A stretch of DNA of 40,260 nt from an uncultured Bacteroidales bacterium (GTDB taxonomy: Bacteria; Bacteroidota; Bacteroidia; Bacteroidales; P3). Position 1 is the stretch's first letter; each line of letters opens with the position of its first letter. A program made the position numbers and the translations under genes. The stretch spans positions 1 to 40,260 of the forward strand of contig CAMVMF010000028.1 of the NCBI GenBank assembly GCA_947168515.1, in the 5' to 3' direction. Below are positions 27,530-35,890 of this stretch, piece by piece. Under the pieces are notes generated by a model, which saw nothing but the letters and a program-made list of their open reading frames with translations, searched no databases and was not told where the DNA came from.

Positions 27530-27560
27530 TGCAAAGATACAAGTTTTTTATGATATGCAA
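27530..27560 (-). promoter_or_regulatory. Promoter of the AbiJ-like/membrane protein pair
   Basis: On the minus strand TTG (27560-27558) lies 18 bases before TATCTTTGCA (27539-27530), and only eight bases separate that box from the start codon. The mRNA would have almost no leader. Confidence 0.7.
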
Positions 27561-27643
27561 CAGATTATTTTTCAACAGAGAACAAACAAGAGTATGTTTT
27601 GTGGCCACATTATATTGGGGGAGTTTAATATACACCTATTTAC

Positions 27644-28594
27644 TTATTCTTTGTTGCTTTCACTGTTAGTGAAATTCAAAAAATCCCTATATTGCAATCG
27701 TATTTCACTTAACATTCCCTCATTATATTGTTTTTTTTCTCGAAGTGAAAATAATAGGTTTTGTTTGGAATCTATTGGAAATACATTATCACTTGCAACT
27801 CTTAAATCCCGATATTCCTTCCATTTTGGTATGTATTCTAAGTTTGGATTATCTTTAGGGTATTGTTTATTATTTGAGGTCTGAAGATAAATATCATCAA
27901 GTGCCTTCTCTGAATCTTCAAATGCCTTCTTCGCCGCTCTGATATTATCATCCAACGCGTCATTTATTTCCTTGTCTGTCATATTGTTCTTGAAAATATA
28001 AAAATCTTTGTAAACGTAATTGATGATAACGTCATCTATAACATTTAACAATACACCAATGTTTTGTATCCATAAACGAGCATCGTTATGCGTAATAGAT
28101 ACGCCAAATCCAGATTCATGGCAGAGTAGATGTCTAGTGCTAAATAGATTATCAATATTACTTCTAAATTTCCCCCAAGTATCATTTCCTAGCTTTTCTC
28201 GACCTAGTTCATTAATATCAATGTCAGTTAAAAGCTGTATGTTGTTAAATATTCCATTAAGATTATTGCAACCAAATGAATATGCAAGCTGGATACTTAG
28301 CGGTAGTCTTTCATACAGAAGTTGTTTGTTGTATTCAACATCGACCTTTTTATGTTCTAACAATTCTTTTATTTTGTTATTTTGACGCAACAGTAATTCA
28401 TATTTTCTACGCAATACATTTTCTAAATATGCAACCAAACGAATTGGTATTAATTCATAGACCATTTCATCGTTTGCTTTGTCGCAAAGATCCACCATGT
28501 CACGTAAAAAAGAGCCAGTTTTTCTTGTTGTAAGGTAGTCCCTATTTAATGACTCTCTTATTTTATCTTCAGCTATGTACTTTAACTTTTTCAT
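27644..28594 (-). CDS. HEPN-type ribonuclease candidate
   Basis: This 316-residue, mostly helical protein has the sequence FSTRHLLCHES with R154 and H159, an exact R-x4-H motif, in the middle of a helical domain (about 40-210), the catalytic signature of HEPN RNases. The preceding helix (RSNIDNL) and following helices (NDARLWIQNIGVLLNVID) fit a HEPN four-helix bundle. It starts 27 bases after the methylase stop codon on the same strand, so it probably belongs to the helicase-methylase operon and could be its RNA-degrading effector. No transmembrane segments or signal peptide. A related alternative is a MAE_28990/MAE_18760-type HEPN protein; the motif is what I see, the role is inference. Confidence 0.65.
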   Translation of the reverse strand: MKKLKYIAEDKIRESLNRDYLTTRKTGSFLRDMVDLCDKANDEMVYELIPIRLVAYLENVLRRKYELLLRQNNKIKELLEHKKVDVEYNKQLLYERLPLSIQLAYSFGCNNLNGIFNNIQLLTDIDINELGREKLGNDTWGKFRSNIDNLFSTRHLLCHESGFGVSITHNDARLWIQNIGVLLNVIDDVIINYVYKDFYIFKNNMTDKEINDALDDNIRAAKKAFEDSEKALDDIYLQTSNNKQYPKDNPNLEYIPKWKEYRDLRVASDNVFPIDSKQNLLFSLREKKQYNEGMLSEIRLQYRDFLNFTNSESNKE

Positions 28595-28621
28595 TTTTTA
28601 TTTAACGACATGTTAATCTTT

Positions 28622-31600
28622 TTATTGTTCTATTATTGCAATTTCATCGGGGGTGAGATTGTAGAGTTGGTAGACTATTTTGTCAATTTCTTTTTCTATT
28701 TTTTGTTTATCGTCTTCAAGCATTATTAACTTCTCCACCATGTTGATAATTGCCTTATTAGGTTGAATACAGTGGAACTTTTGAAAAAAAGTATGCTTCA
28801 TTCTAACACCATTATCACCCAATGCACCACCACCATAGTATCGTTTTATTGCGTAGAAGAATAACTTGCTATTCATTATGGCAAGGAGGTATTTAATATC
28901 TTTCCCCGTGATAATCCTGCACGTGTCATTGCACATATATTTAGCGCTATCATCATACATAAATTGGCTTTCTTGAACCATTTCTTGAAATATTAGTTTT
29001 GGCTTATCAAATTCATCCAAATATGCGCAGTTCCGTAAATTGTATGGTGTGTCGCCTTTGTCGGCTCTTGAATTAATGACATCCCAATATTCATCAAGAT
29101 GTTGTTTAATTGCGGGGTAATCATTTATATCTATACGCTGTATTCGTCCGCGGACTCCATTGTGTGTATTAATCAACCATAAACCAGCCCATTTATACGA
29201 ATATTTCTTTATGTCCCGTCCACGAAGAATCGGTCGTATAAGTTCAGCCGTGCGCTGGCGTTCTTCTTCGGTTTGACAATTGGCTAATATTTCATCTCGT
29301 TTCTCTGTTGTGATGATAAAAGCATCATTACAACCAGTCTTGATACCATAGTTGATTTGAATATCCCAATCCTTCAATGGTGTACCCAAGGCTTCTATCT
29401 TACGTTTTATACTAAGTTCTATCGGCGAAAGTATCACCCAACTGTCGCTGCTGCCAAACTTGCACACTGTTCGTTGTTGCAGCACGAAATCGTTTAATTG
29501 TTCAAGGCTAATTTTACTATCTTTACTGAATGTGGCACATTGAGTGTTGCCTCTGTTTCTGTCTTTTGTTAAAAGTAGGATATTTGTGTCTACAGTTGCA
29601 TTTTCAAACACGTTTGCACCAAGGTCGACAAGAATAAGCGGATTGGTTTTTGTGGCGAAGAATTTTCGTGTGCTTTCACCATACCCTGCACGCATCCACT
29701 TGTTTGAAGTAATGAGGCAAAGCAGGCCACCTTTATTTAGAATATTCCATCCTTGTTCATAGAAAAGACTGTATATATCACCTGTTCTGGCAAAGGTCTC
29801 AAACCCACAATTCTTGTATAAGTCACCTAACTTGCCACCGTCTGCCTGTAACTGGATATACGGCGGATTGCCAATTACAATATCAAAACCACCGTTGTCG
29901 AAGATGTCTTTGAACCAGGTGTGCCAGAGGAAGAAGTCTTGGTTGGCGGAGGGGTCGAGTTTGTCTAACTTGGCTTCGGCGGTCGGGCCGATGCCTTGCT
30001 GCTTGATGTAGCTCTTCACGCTGCCGTTAATCAGCTCCCGGTAGTGGGCTTTCTCTTTGTGGTCGGTGAGGGAGAAGTATTTCTTCAGCCAGATCCTTAG
30101 GTTCTGTCGGGTGTCGTCGGAGCTGAAGTCCATAGAGATTTGTATCTCTTCTTTCCCGTCAATCTTCCGTTGATAAGCTTGCCTTCCACCTCGTCCGATT
30201 GGTCTCTTGTCCATGATATGGCTGAGATCGTGGCCTTCAAAGCTCTCAATAAGGCTGTTGCCCTGCATAAACTTGTAGTCGAAGTTGGGGAGCGGCTCGG
30301 GCTCTTCGGCATCCACCACGATGCTGAGCCAGAAGCGCAAACGGGCGATGTCGATGGCACCGCGCTCGATGTCTACGCCGTAGATGTTGTTCTCGATGAT
30401 TTGCTTCTTGAGTTCAACACGGGTTTGTGGTCGCGTACCTCCGGCACGCAGAGGTTTTTCTGTAGATATCACCGCACTGCGCTTCGCTTGTACGGTGTTA
30501 CTAAGATCACACCTCTCCGAGGTGTCTGCGGCATCCATCAATGCTTCACGACAACGCCAGAGCTCGTTAAGGAGGCCCATCGGGAAGGCTCCGGAGCCGA
30601 TGGCGGGGTCGCAGATCTTCACGTTGCGGAGGGCGGCGTCCAGCGTATCGCGGTAGGACTCCAGCTCGGGTTGCATCTCGTGGTGCTCGACGAAGGCTCG
30701 TATGGCTGTTTTGAGGTCGCGTGTCTCCGACTCGCATTCATTTCCCCCACACTGCGTACCTTGTGTGGGGTTATTAGCACTTTGTGCGTTAAGCCTCTCC
30801 GAGGCATTGGATGTTGCCGTTATTTTTTCTCCATTCCTACACTGCGTACCTTGTGTGGGGTTATTAGCACTTCGTGCGTTAAGCCTCTCCGAGGCTGCTT
30901 CTGTAGTGCCAGCACTTTCCAACTTGCTATCAAGGTATGCGATAAGGCTTTCCTTGCACATATAACGCACTATCTCCTTGGGAGTGTAGAAGGCACCTTT
31001 GGCTTTGTTGTCCTCCAGCAGGCTCTCGAAGATTTTGCCCAACATCTCGGGGTCGACACCCACCTCGGCATCGTCGGGGTCGTTCTCGTCGACGGTGAAG
31101 TTGTACGATGCCATAAACTCAAACAGCTGCTCAAACAACGAGGCAGGCAGTTTAATCTTCATCTTGTCCACCTCATCACGCTCGAACAAACCACCATTCA
31201 AGTAGGGTAGTTTTTCCCATTCCGATAACCACCGTAAATCCCAATGCTCTTGGTGAAACAGTTGTTCGCGTTTGTCTGGCTCGGTGTTGAAAATGCCAAA
31301 GAATAGTGGCTCTAATTCTTGATCAAGAAAATCTTGCTTATATGGACTCAAGAAGAATAGTTTGCTCAGAAACTCTGGGTCATCATTCAACCATCTTTTC
31401 TTCTGGAGGAAGTGTAGAAACACAATACGTCCCATCATTTTCTTCACATAGTCGTGAAATACTGCGCCTGTATTGCCTTGCCGTGATAATTCGGCGATAA
31501 TACGGTCATAGTGACGGTGGTACTCGTCGAAAAACTCCTTGCTAAGTGCATCCACCGAGAATGTCTTGTGCAACTCGTCGAGTGTCAGCCGTTTTTTAGC

Positions 31601-32035
31601 CAAGTCGGTCAGCCTCCCAACAGGGGTGTTGTATTGTCCTTTCGGGTCACCGAACACATACGAGAATCGTTTGGCCGAGGTGACACCTCCTTTCAAGTCG
31701 CAGATATACGACAACCGCCAATACTCGCCGTCATCAAAAACGGCAATAGCAGCATCAACACCATATTTCACGTATGGATGAAACATCTTGCGGAATCCCA
31801 CCCGTTTGCGACGCACGTCGCCATTGGGTACATGGGTGTAGTAAAGCCCTATCTCCTTACCCTCATTGTCGGTCAGGTATCCAAGTCCAAACATTTGGTC
31901 GCCATTGTCATATTGCTCCAGCATCTCGGGTGATGTGAGAAGTCTCTGTGCATGCAATAGCTGACCAAGTATCACCCTGCGATAGGTGACAAGGTCGAAC
32001 GGTTGTTGGAAGAGGTCTCTCAGTTTGTTATTCAT
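28622..32035 (-). CDS. Large Eco57I-type adenine DNA methyltransferase
   Basis: The ATG at 32035 (MNNKLRDLFQQPF) gives 1137 residues. An N-terminal region of about 350 residues precedes the linker FYTPKEIVRYMC (about 360), SAM motif I in ICDPAIGSGAFPMG (about 473), the NNIYGVDIERGA segment and catalytic motif IV NPPYIQL (about 720). The C-terminal third resembles a target-recognition domain of the TaqI/Eco57I type. It should methylate adenine at specific sites to mark self DNA. The PLD-helicase upstream is the likely restriction partner. Three copies of a dispersed palindromic repeat are read in frame inside the gene (about residues 380-430 and 500-537), all as (A/T)-S-E-R-(L/C). The enzyme may still be functional, as no stop is introduced. 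Confidence 0.88.
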   Translation of the reverse strand: MNNKLRDLFQQPFDLVTYRRVILGQLLHAQRLLTSPEMLEQYDNGDQMFGLGYLTDNEGKEIGLYYTHVPNGDVRRKRVGFRKMFHPYVKYGVDAAIAVFDDGEYWRLSYICDLKGGVTSAKRFSYVFGDPKGQYNTPVGRLTDLAKKRLTLDELHKTFSVDALSKEFFDEYHRHYDRIIAELSRQGNTGAVFHDYVKKMMGRIVFLHFLQKKRWLNDDPEFLSKLFFLSPYKQDFLDQELEPLFFGIFNTEPDKREQLFHQEHWDLRWLSEWEKLPYLNGGLFERDEVDKMKIKLPASLFEQLFEFMASYNFTVDENDPDDAEVGVDPEMLGKIFESLLEDNKAKGAFYTPKEIVRYMCKESLIAYLDSKLESAGTTEAASERLNARSANNPTQGTQCRNGEKITATSNASERLNAQSANNPTQGTQCGGNECESETRDLKTAIRAFVEHHEMQPELESYRDTLDAALRNVKICDPAIGSGAFPMGLLNELWRCREALMDAADTSERCDLSNTVQAKRSAVISTEKPLRAGGTRPQTRVELKKQIIENNIYGVDIERGAIDIARLRFWLSIVVDAEEPEPLPNFDYKFMQGNSLIESFEGHDLSHIMDKRPIGRGGRQAYQRKIDGKEEIQISMDFSSDDTRQNLRIWLKKYFSLTDHKEKAHYRELINGSVKSYIKQQGIGPTAEAKLDKLDPSANQDFFLWHTWFKDIFDNGGFDIVIGNPPYIQLQADGGKLGDLYKNCGFETFARTGDIYSLFYEQGWNILNKGGLLCLITSNKWMRAGYGESTRKFFATKTNPLILVDLGANVFENATVDTNILLLTKDRNRGNTQCATFSKDSKISLEQLNDFVLQQRTVCKFGSSDSWVILSPIELSIKRKIEALGTPLKDWDIQINYGIKTGCNDAFIITTEKRDEILANCQTEEERQRTAELIRPILRGRDIKKYSYKWAGLWLINTHNGVRGRIQRIDINDYPAIKQHLDEYWDVINSRADKGDTPYNLRNCAYLDEFDKPKLIFQEMVQESQFMYDDSAKYMCNDTCRIITGKDIKYLLAIMNSKLFFYAIKRYYGGGALGDNGVRMKHTFFQKFHCIQPNKAIINMVEKLIMLEDDKQKIEKEIDKIVYQLYNLTPDEIAIIEQ
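30425..30533 (+). repeat. Modular hairpin repeat, copy R3 (inside methylase gene)
   Basis: Modules in order: GCGTACCTCCGGCACGC (30433-30449), an ACCG...CGGT stem with an inner GCG/CGC (30471-30496), and ACACCTCTCCGAGGTGT (30509-30525). The modules correspond one by one to R6 at 32.1 kb, but the stems differ in paired fashion. It adds about 35 codons between SAM motif I and the next conserved segment, in frame. Confidence 0.8.
30745..30805 (+). repeat. Modular hairpin repeat, copy R4 (inside methylase gene)
   Basis: Modules: CCCCAC/GTGGGG stem (30745-30770), GCACTTTGTGC hairpin, and GCCTCTCCGAGGC (30793-30805). It is followed after 90 bases by a near-identical copy R5, so the pair adds two units of 30 codons. 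Confidence 0.85.
30838..30895 (+). repeat. Modular hairpin repeat, copy R5 (inside methylase gene)
   Basis: Same modules as R4, offset by exactly 90 bases (30 codons). The GCACTTCGTGC hairpin has one base changed in its loop or stem top relative to R4. It encodes the same S-E-R-L-N-A-x-S-A-N-N-P-T-Q-G peptide as R4, on the minus strand. Confidence 0.85.
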
Positions 32036-32074
32036 GGGTGTATGTGTTTTGTGATTGGTGTTTATAATGATGTC

Positions 32075-32190
32075 GCGTACCTCCGGCACGCATTTGTCTT
32101 TAGTGTCAGCATCCCCACACTGCGAAAGCTTTGTGCTTTCTTGTGTGGGATTATTAGCACTTCGTGCGTTAAGCCTCTACGAGGCTTCGT
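32075..32190 (+). repeat. Modular hairpin repeat, copy R6 (between helicase and methylase genes)
   Basis: This is the fullest copy: GCGTACCTCCGGCACGC (32075-32091), CCCCACAC/TGTGTGGG stem (32113-32149) with inner GAAAGC/GCTTTC (32124-32140), GCAC/GTGC hairpin (32157-32167) and GCCTCTACGAGGC (32173-32185). In the frame used inside the methylase, the last module here reads S-stop-R (TAG) instead of S-E-R. It fills the 172 bp between the two genes. Confidence 0.85.
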
Positions 32191-32207
32191 TGAGGGGTTG
32201 GGATTCC

Positions 32208-35200
32208 TCATTGTATGAAGGTTTCGGAGATGATGATGTCGGGGGTGTCGTAGTTTGTGTCTGATGCATCCTCCTCTTCAATGTCGGGGCAATAGGTGTC
32301 GGCAAGGTCAATGATCCGCTGTTCCAATGCCTCTTTGTCCAAGGGATCCTTGCTGCGTTGCAGCTTGGCCAAATCTGCTAGTTCGCGAGGCAGTGAGTTG
32401 TACTCACCCAGCTCCACGATAGCTTTGAGCCGTTGGCACAATTCCTTTCCATGCTCGTCGCTCATAGCATCAATTGCTTCTGTTCGCAGGAATTTCAAGG
32501 CACCAGCTGTTTTGTTGTCACGGATATTGATACGCATGGATGTGGTTGTGTCTTGTTGTAGTAACATCTGGTTGTATAGCTCTAATGCCCTACCTACCTG
32601 TTGGAAGTGTTGATGCTCAACGCGGGCAATGGGCATTCCCGGCTCAGAGGGTTCTGCTTTTAGATGCCGCACGGCTTCCAGAAATGTGAGCCGGCGAGGG
32701 ACACCCGTCGAATCCACCAACACATAGTCCATTCTCTCCTGCGAAGCGAGGAACACCATTGTAGTGTCAGCCTTGTTGTCCTCGCTATTTGCGGCTGAGC
32801 GGACACAGCGGCTTTTGGGTGGAAGGTTTTTGATACGCTCATACCATACTGGGTTCTCCTCCAAGAGAGTACGCACTTCGCGCATTAACGCTAACTTATC
32901 GTCATTCTCGTCGCGCACATCGGAATTGAAGAGTTTGAACTCCTTTACAATCTCTTCGTGCGAATAGATTTGTGAGTCCTCTCCCAGCGCGCTGTGGAAA
33001 CCTTGCAATTTGATAAGGGCATTGCTGTAGAGCTGAATTTCTTTATCACCTTGCCGTGAGGGATAGAACATGTAGTTGTAAATAACGTCCGACTCGCTGC
33101 CAATACGGTTCACACGTCCGTTGCGCTGCATCAGGCGGCTGGCATTCCACGGCGAGTCGTAGTTGACAATCACGTTAGAACGATGCAAGTTCACGCCCTC
33201 GGCCAGCACATCACTTGTGACAATAATATTGTATTTGTTCTGCTTCACTCCGCTGTAGTTGGCATCGAAGTTGGCGGCAATATCGTCGCGCTTCTGATTG
33301 CGGTTGGCGGCATTCACTTTCAGCACATCTTTCCGTCCCAGTTTATTGGTGATAGTATCGCAGAGATAATCCACTGTATCTACACTCTCGCTGAATATCA
33401 CAAGCTTTTGATTAATGTTCTCCTGTGGATTGAACAGCTCGTTTTGCAGCATTTCGACAAACAGTTCCAGTTTGGGATCATTGCTCACTGCATCCCACTG
33501 TTGGCAGAGTGTGTCCAGCTTTTCGGCATCCTCGTTGAGCATTTGCAGCAGGTCGTCCTTGAAGTCGGCAGCATGATAGACAAAGTCGGCTCGGTCTACA
33601 CCTTTTGCTTCAATATACTGGATAATTTCGTCCAGTTCCATTTCCTTCTCGGTTTGCAGCTGTTTCACATTGTATTCGGGAGCAATAAGCACTTTGTCCT
33701 CAGCAAACATGTCAATCATGCCATTGGTGATGTTGAGGAATGTGTGGAGTGATTCCTTGAACGCATTGAAGCTGCTCTCCAGTCGCTTCACCATGTGGGT
33801 GCGGAATATGCCGGTCAGCAGCAAAGCCACATGTTTTCCTTGCTTGCCTTTGTAGGGTACGCCTTCACGAAAGAACTCCACGGCACGATAGCGAGCATAG
33901 TGTAGCCCTTTGCCTCCAGGATTCGACTCCGACGGGGTGTCGGTGAGCAGATGTACAGTAGTGGCAAACAGGTCTGCCAGTTGGTCGTTCATCTCATAGC
34001 GGCGGTCACGTATAGGGGCGAACTTAGGGAAGGAGAGGCCCTGTGCTTCGAGGTCAGCACGATAGCGCGGCTCATGCATAATGTTGTTGCGTGTACGGCG
34101 CACCATGACTGGCTCCAATGCCCTTCGCCGAATCTCGTCCATTAGTGTATCAACCTGTTTGACAAATAAGTCGTGGGGTAGCCGGTCGCGCTGTTTCATC
34201 AGCGACTTGTATTGGTTAATCCATTCAGAGAAGGTTCGCGACAAGTCGCCAATTCCTTCTATTGTGCAGTTGCGTGCATCTTGAAACAGCAGCAATTCAT
34301 TGCGTATGTCGCTGGGGTCGTTGTTATATGGGGTAGCCGAAAGTAGCATTACCTTCTTGCGAGTCCCTTCCACCCGTCCGCGGTTGGCGCGTCGCGATTT
34401 GCAGATAATCTGTAGGTTTTTGTATGTCTGGTTACCATCGTTGCGGAAGTTGTGCGCCTCATCAACAATGACAAGGTCGTACTCGCGTGGCTCGCGGTAA
34501 TTGTCTCGTCCATCCACCACCTTGTCCAAACTGCCACTGCTTACAAACCATGTGTATTTGGCTATTTCGAATTTCTTAAAAGTCTCTTCCCATGCTTTAC
34601 GCACTGCGGGAGGCATAATGACAAGTATGCGTGTATAGCGACCATTCTCAAGTAGGAACCGCTTGGCTATCATGGCGGCAACAGGTGTCTTGCCCAAACC
34701 TACCACATCGGCAATAAAGCAACCGTTGTGTCGTATCAGGGTCTGGTATCCTTGTATCACGGCATCATGTTGATAGCTGAGGTCGCGAAAGCCGTAGCGT
34801 GTGGGGTCGATGTCGAACGAGTCTTCCACCATACTGCCAAAGGTGTCTATCAACACTTTCATGTATAGTTCATAGGGCGTGGGCGGATGCTCTGTGTTGA
34901 GGTGTGTGGCACTGCGGGCGAGCTGCATATCTTCCACACTCACGGCAACACTCTCGTTCCACAGCCTACAGAACTCGTCTTCACAATAGCGTACATCGTC
35001 GTAGTCCTTCATCGCCACGTTGAGCTCATAGCGGTGGTCGTTAGCTGTTCCCAACCCTTGGTCGGTGAGGTTGCTGCTGCCCATGATGACCCACCCGTCG
35101 CTGTGCTGCGAGAAGTTGCCGGGCAGACATAGGTAAAACTTGGCATGTAGGTTGCGTGTGGCATGTACCCGAAGCTGCAATTTGCCCGAGGCTATGTCGT

Positions 35201-35543
35201 CGAACATCTGTATTATCCCGTGTTCGGTGTCGGCATCATAGTGTGCTTTGCGGATGTCGGCAACCAGCTGCTGGCGATACTGCTCTACCACTTCTGCCGG
35301 ATGGCTGTCGGCTGTGAAGAACATCTGGGGGTTATGATGGCGGAAAATATCGTCGATATTGATGCCGACAAGGATACGTATCTCGTTTACATTTTCCAGC
35401 TCTTGACGCAGCTTGAAATAGCCGCTGGAACGAAAATAGCCAACCACGGCATGGAAGATGTCGAAGTTGGCCATTGCAGAGGCGATGCCGTGGAACTTGT
35501 CCAGCAGCGTCGCATCGATATTGTTGAAAAACTTGGTGCTCAT
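32208..35543 (-). CDS. PLD nuclease-SNF2 helicase of a restriction-type system
   Basis: This 1111-residue protein begins with a phospholipase-D-like domain (about 1-170) whose catalytic HxK is seen in NLHAKFYLCL (H133, K135) followed by MGSSNLT (S156, N158). A superfamily 2/SNF2 helicase follows, with GLGKT (282-286), DEAH (361-364), LSATPYNN (about 401-408) and a late QRNGRVNRIG motif VI (about 835). A C-terminal extension of about 200 residues has no motif I recognise. One HxK per chain implies a dimeric nuclease. It is expected to translocate on and cut unmodified DNA, with the methylase 172 bases downstream marking self. It is not classical DISARM or BREX, as the other core genes are absent. 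Its leader holds a structured RNA element and terminator. Confidence 0.88.
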   Translation of the reverse strand: MSTKFFNNIDATLLDKFHGIASAMANFDIFHAVVGYFRSSGYFKLRQELENVNEIRILVGINIDDIFRHHNPQMFFTADSHPAEVVEQYRQQLVADIRKAHYDADTEHGIIQMFDDIASGKLQLRVHATRNLHAKFYLCLPGNFSQHSDGWVIMGSSNLTDQGLGTANDHRYELNVAMKDYDDVRYCEDEFCRLWNESVAVSVEDMQLARSATHLNTEHPPTPYELYMKVLIDTFGSMVEDSFDIDPTRYGFRDLSYQHDAVIQGYQTLIRHNGCFIADVVGLGKTPVAAMIAKRFLLENGRYTRILVIMPPAVRKAWEETFKKFEIAKYTWFVSSGSLDKVVDGRDNYREPREYDLVIVDEAHNFRNDGNQTYKNLQIICKSRRANRGRVEGTRKKVMLLSATPYNNDPSDIRNELLLFQDARNCTIEGIGDLSRTFSEWINQYKSLMKQRDRLPHDLFVKQVDTLMDEIRRRALEPVMVRRTRNNIMHEPRYRADLEAQGLSFPKFAPIRDRRYEMNDQLADLFATTVHLLTDTPSESNPGGKGLHYARYRAVEFFREGVPYKGKQGKHVALLLTGIFRTHMVKRLESSFNAFKESLHTFLNITNGMIDMFAEDKVLIAPEYNVKQLQTEKEMELDEIIQYIEAKGVDRADFVYHAADFKDDLLQMLNEDAEKLDTLCQQWDAVSNDPKLELFVEMLQNELFNPQENINQKLVIFSESVDTVDYLCDTITNKLGRKDVLKVNAANRNQKRDDIAANFDANYSGVKQNKYNIIVTSDVLAEGVNLHRSNVIVNYDSPWNASRLMQRNGRVNRIGSESDVIYNYMFYPSRQGDKEIQLYSNALIKLQGFHSALGEDSQIYSHEEIVKEFKLFNSDVRDENDDKLALMREVRTLLEENPVWYERIKNLPPKSRCVRSAANSEDNKADTTMVFLASQERMDYVLVDSTGVPRRLTFLEAVRHLKAEPSEPGMPIARVEHQHFQQVGRALELYNQMLLQQDTTTSMRINIRDNKTAGALKFLRTEAIDAMSDEHGKELCQRLKAIVELGEYNSLPRELADLAKLQRSKDPLDKEALEQRIIDLADTYCPDIEEEDASDTNYDTPDIIISETFIQ

Positions 35544-35587
35544 AAGGCTTGGCGTTACGGGCGCTTTGCCTTTCTATGAGTCACAAA

Positions 35588-35663
35588 TAAAAAATCCGTG
35601 AAACTTTCTGTCTAAAGTCGAGGTTCTGGACTACCTGTATTACAAACGAGAAAGCCCACGGAT
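35588..35663 (-). terminator. Leader terminator (attenuator) of the helicase operon
   Basis: In minus-strand RNA, AUCCGUG (35663-35657) and CUUUCU (35654-35649) pair with AGAAAG (35609-35604) and CACGGAU (35600-35594), followed by a U-run at 35594-35588. The 13-bp stem lies between the promoter and the helicase start codon. It competes with hairpin B for both segments of its 5' arm. Confidence 0.7.
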
Positions 35664-35726
35664 AGTACCGTGAGCATTTCTGCCTTCTCGCGTAATACAG
35701 TTGAAATTGTCCAGATTTCGACTTTA
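35613..35726 (-). ncRNA. Structured 5' leader, long hairpin B
   Basis: Nested perfect pairs: TAAAGTCGA (35613-35621) with 35718-35726; CTGGAC (35626-35631) with 35709-35714; CTGTATTAC (35635-35643) with 35692-35700; CGAGAA (35647-35652) with 35685-35690; and CACGG (35657-35661) with 35668-35672 at the tip. The order, the terminator just after it, and the AAAGACATAA-type sequence before it match the leader at 17.6 kb, which argues for one RNA family used at two unrelated operons. Confidence 0.65.
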
Positions 35727-35738
35727 CTTGAAAAGCAA

Positions 35739-35844
35739 AAACGCCTTATATTATGTCTTTATATTCTCTTTATTCTATTCTGTTTCTTACTTTTATTGCT
35801 GTTTTTTGTTATTGTTTTTATATTTTTTCGTACTGCAAAGATAC
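35739..35844 (-). repeat. Promoter-leader direct repeat, copy 1
   Basis: About 105 bp that match 36797-36901 with three mismatches and one single-base indel. It includes the TATCTTTGCA box (35843-35834 on the minus strand) and the A-rich stretch of the helicase leader. The two copies bracket the Fic gene in direct orientation. Confidence 0.85.
35834..35843 (-). promoter_or_regulatory. -7 promoter box of the helicase operon
   Basis: The minus strand reads TATCTTTGCA about 290 bases upstream of the helicase start, giving a long leader that contains hairpin B and the attenuator. Confidence 0.72.
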
Positions 35845-35890
35845 AGTTTTTTTACTAATCCAAGCTTGTTATTAGAAAATCTGCCGTCAA

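Noticed and set aside
30745..30895. Tandem repeats considered as a CRISPR array
   Set aside because: Only two units lie in tandem, the spacer is short and coding in frame, hairpin modules extend across each unit, and no cas gene is nearby. It is a dispersed hairpin repeat.
28622..35543. Assignment to DISARM or BREX
   Set aside because: The DISARM genes drmA (second helicase), drmB (DUF1998) and the BREX core (BrxC, PglZ, BrxL) are all absent. Only the methylase and PLD/SNF2 functions are shared.
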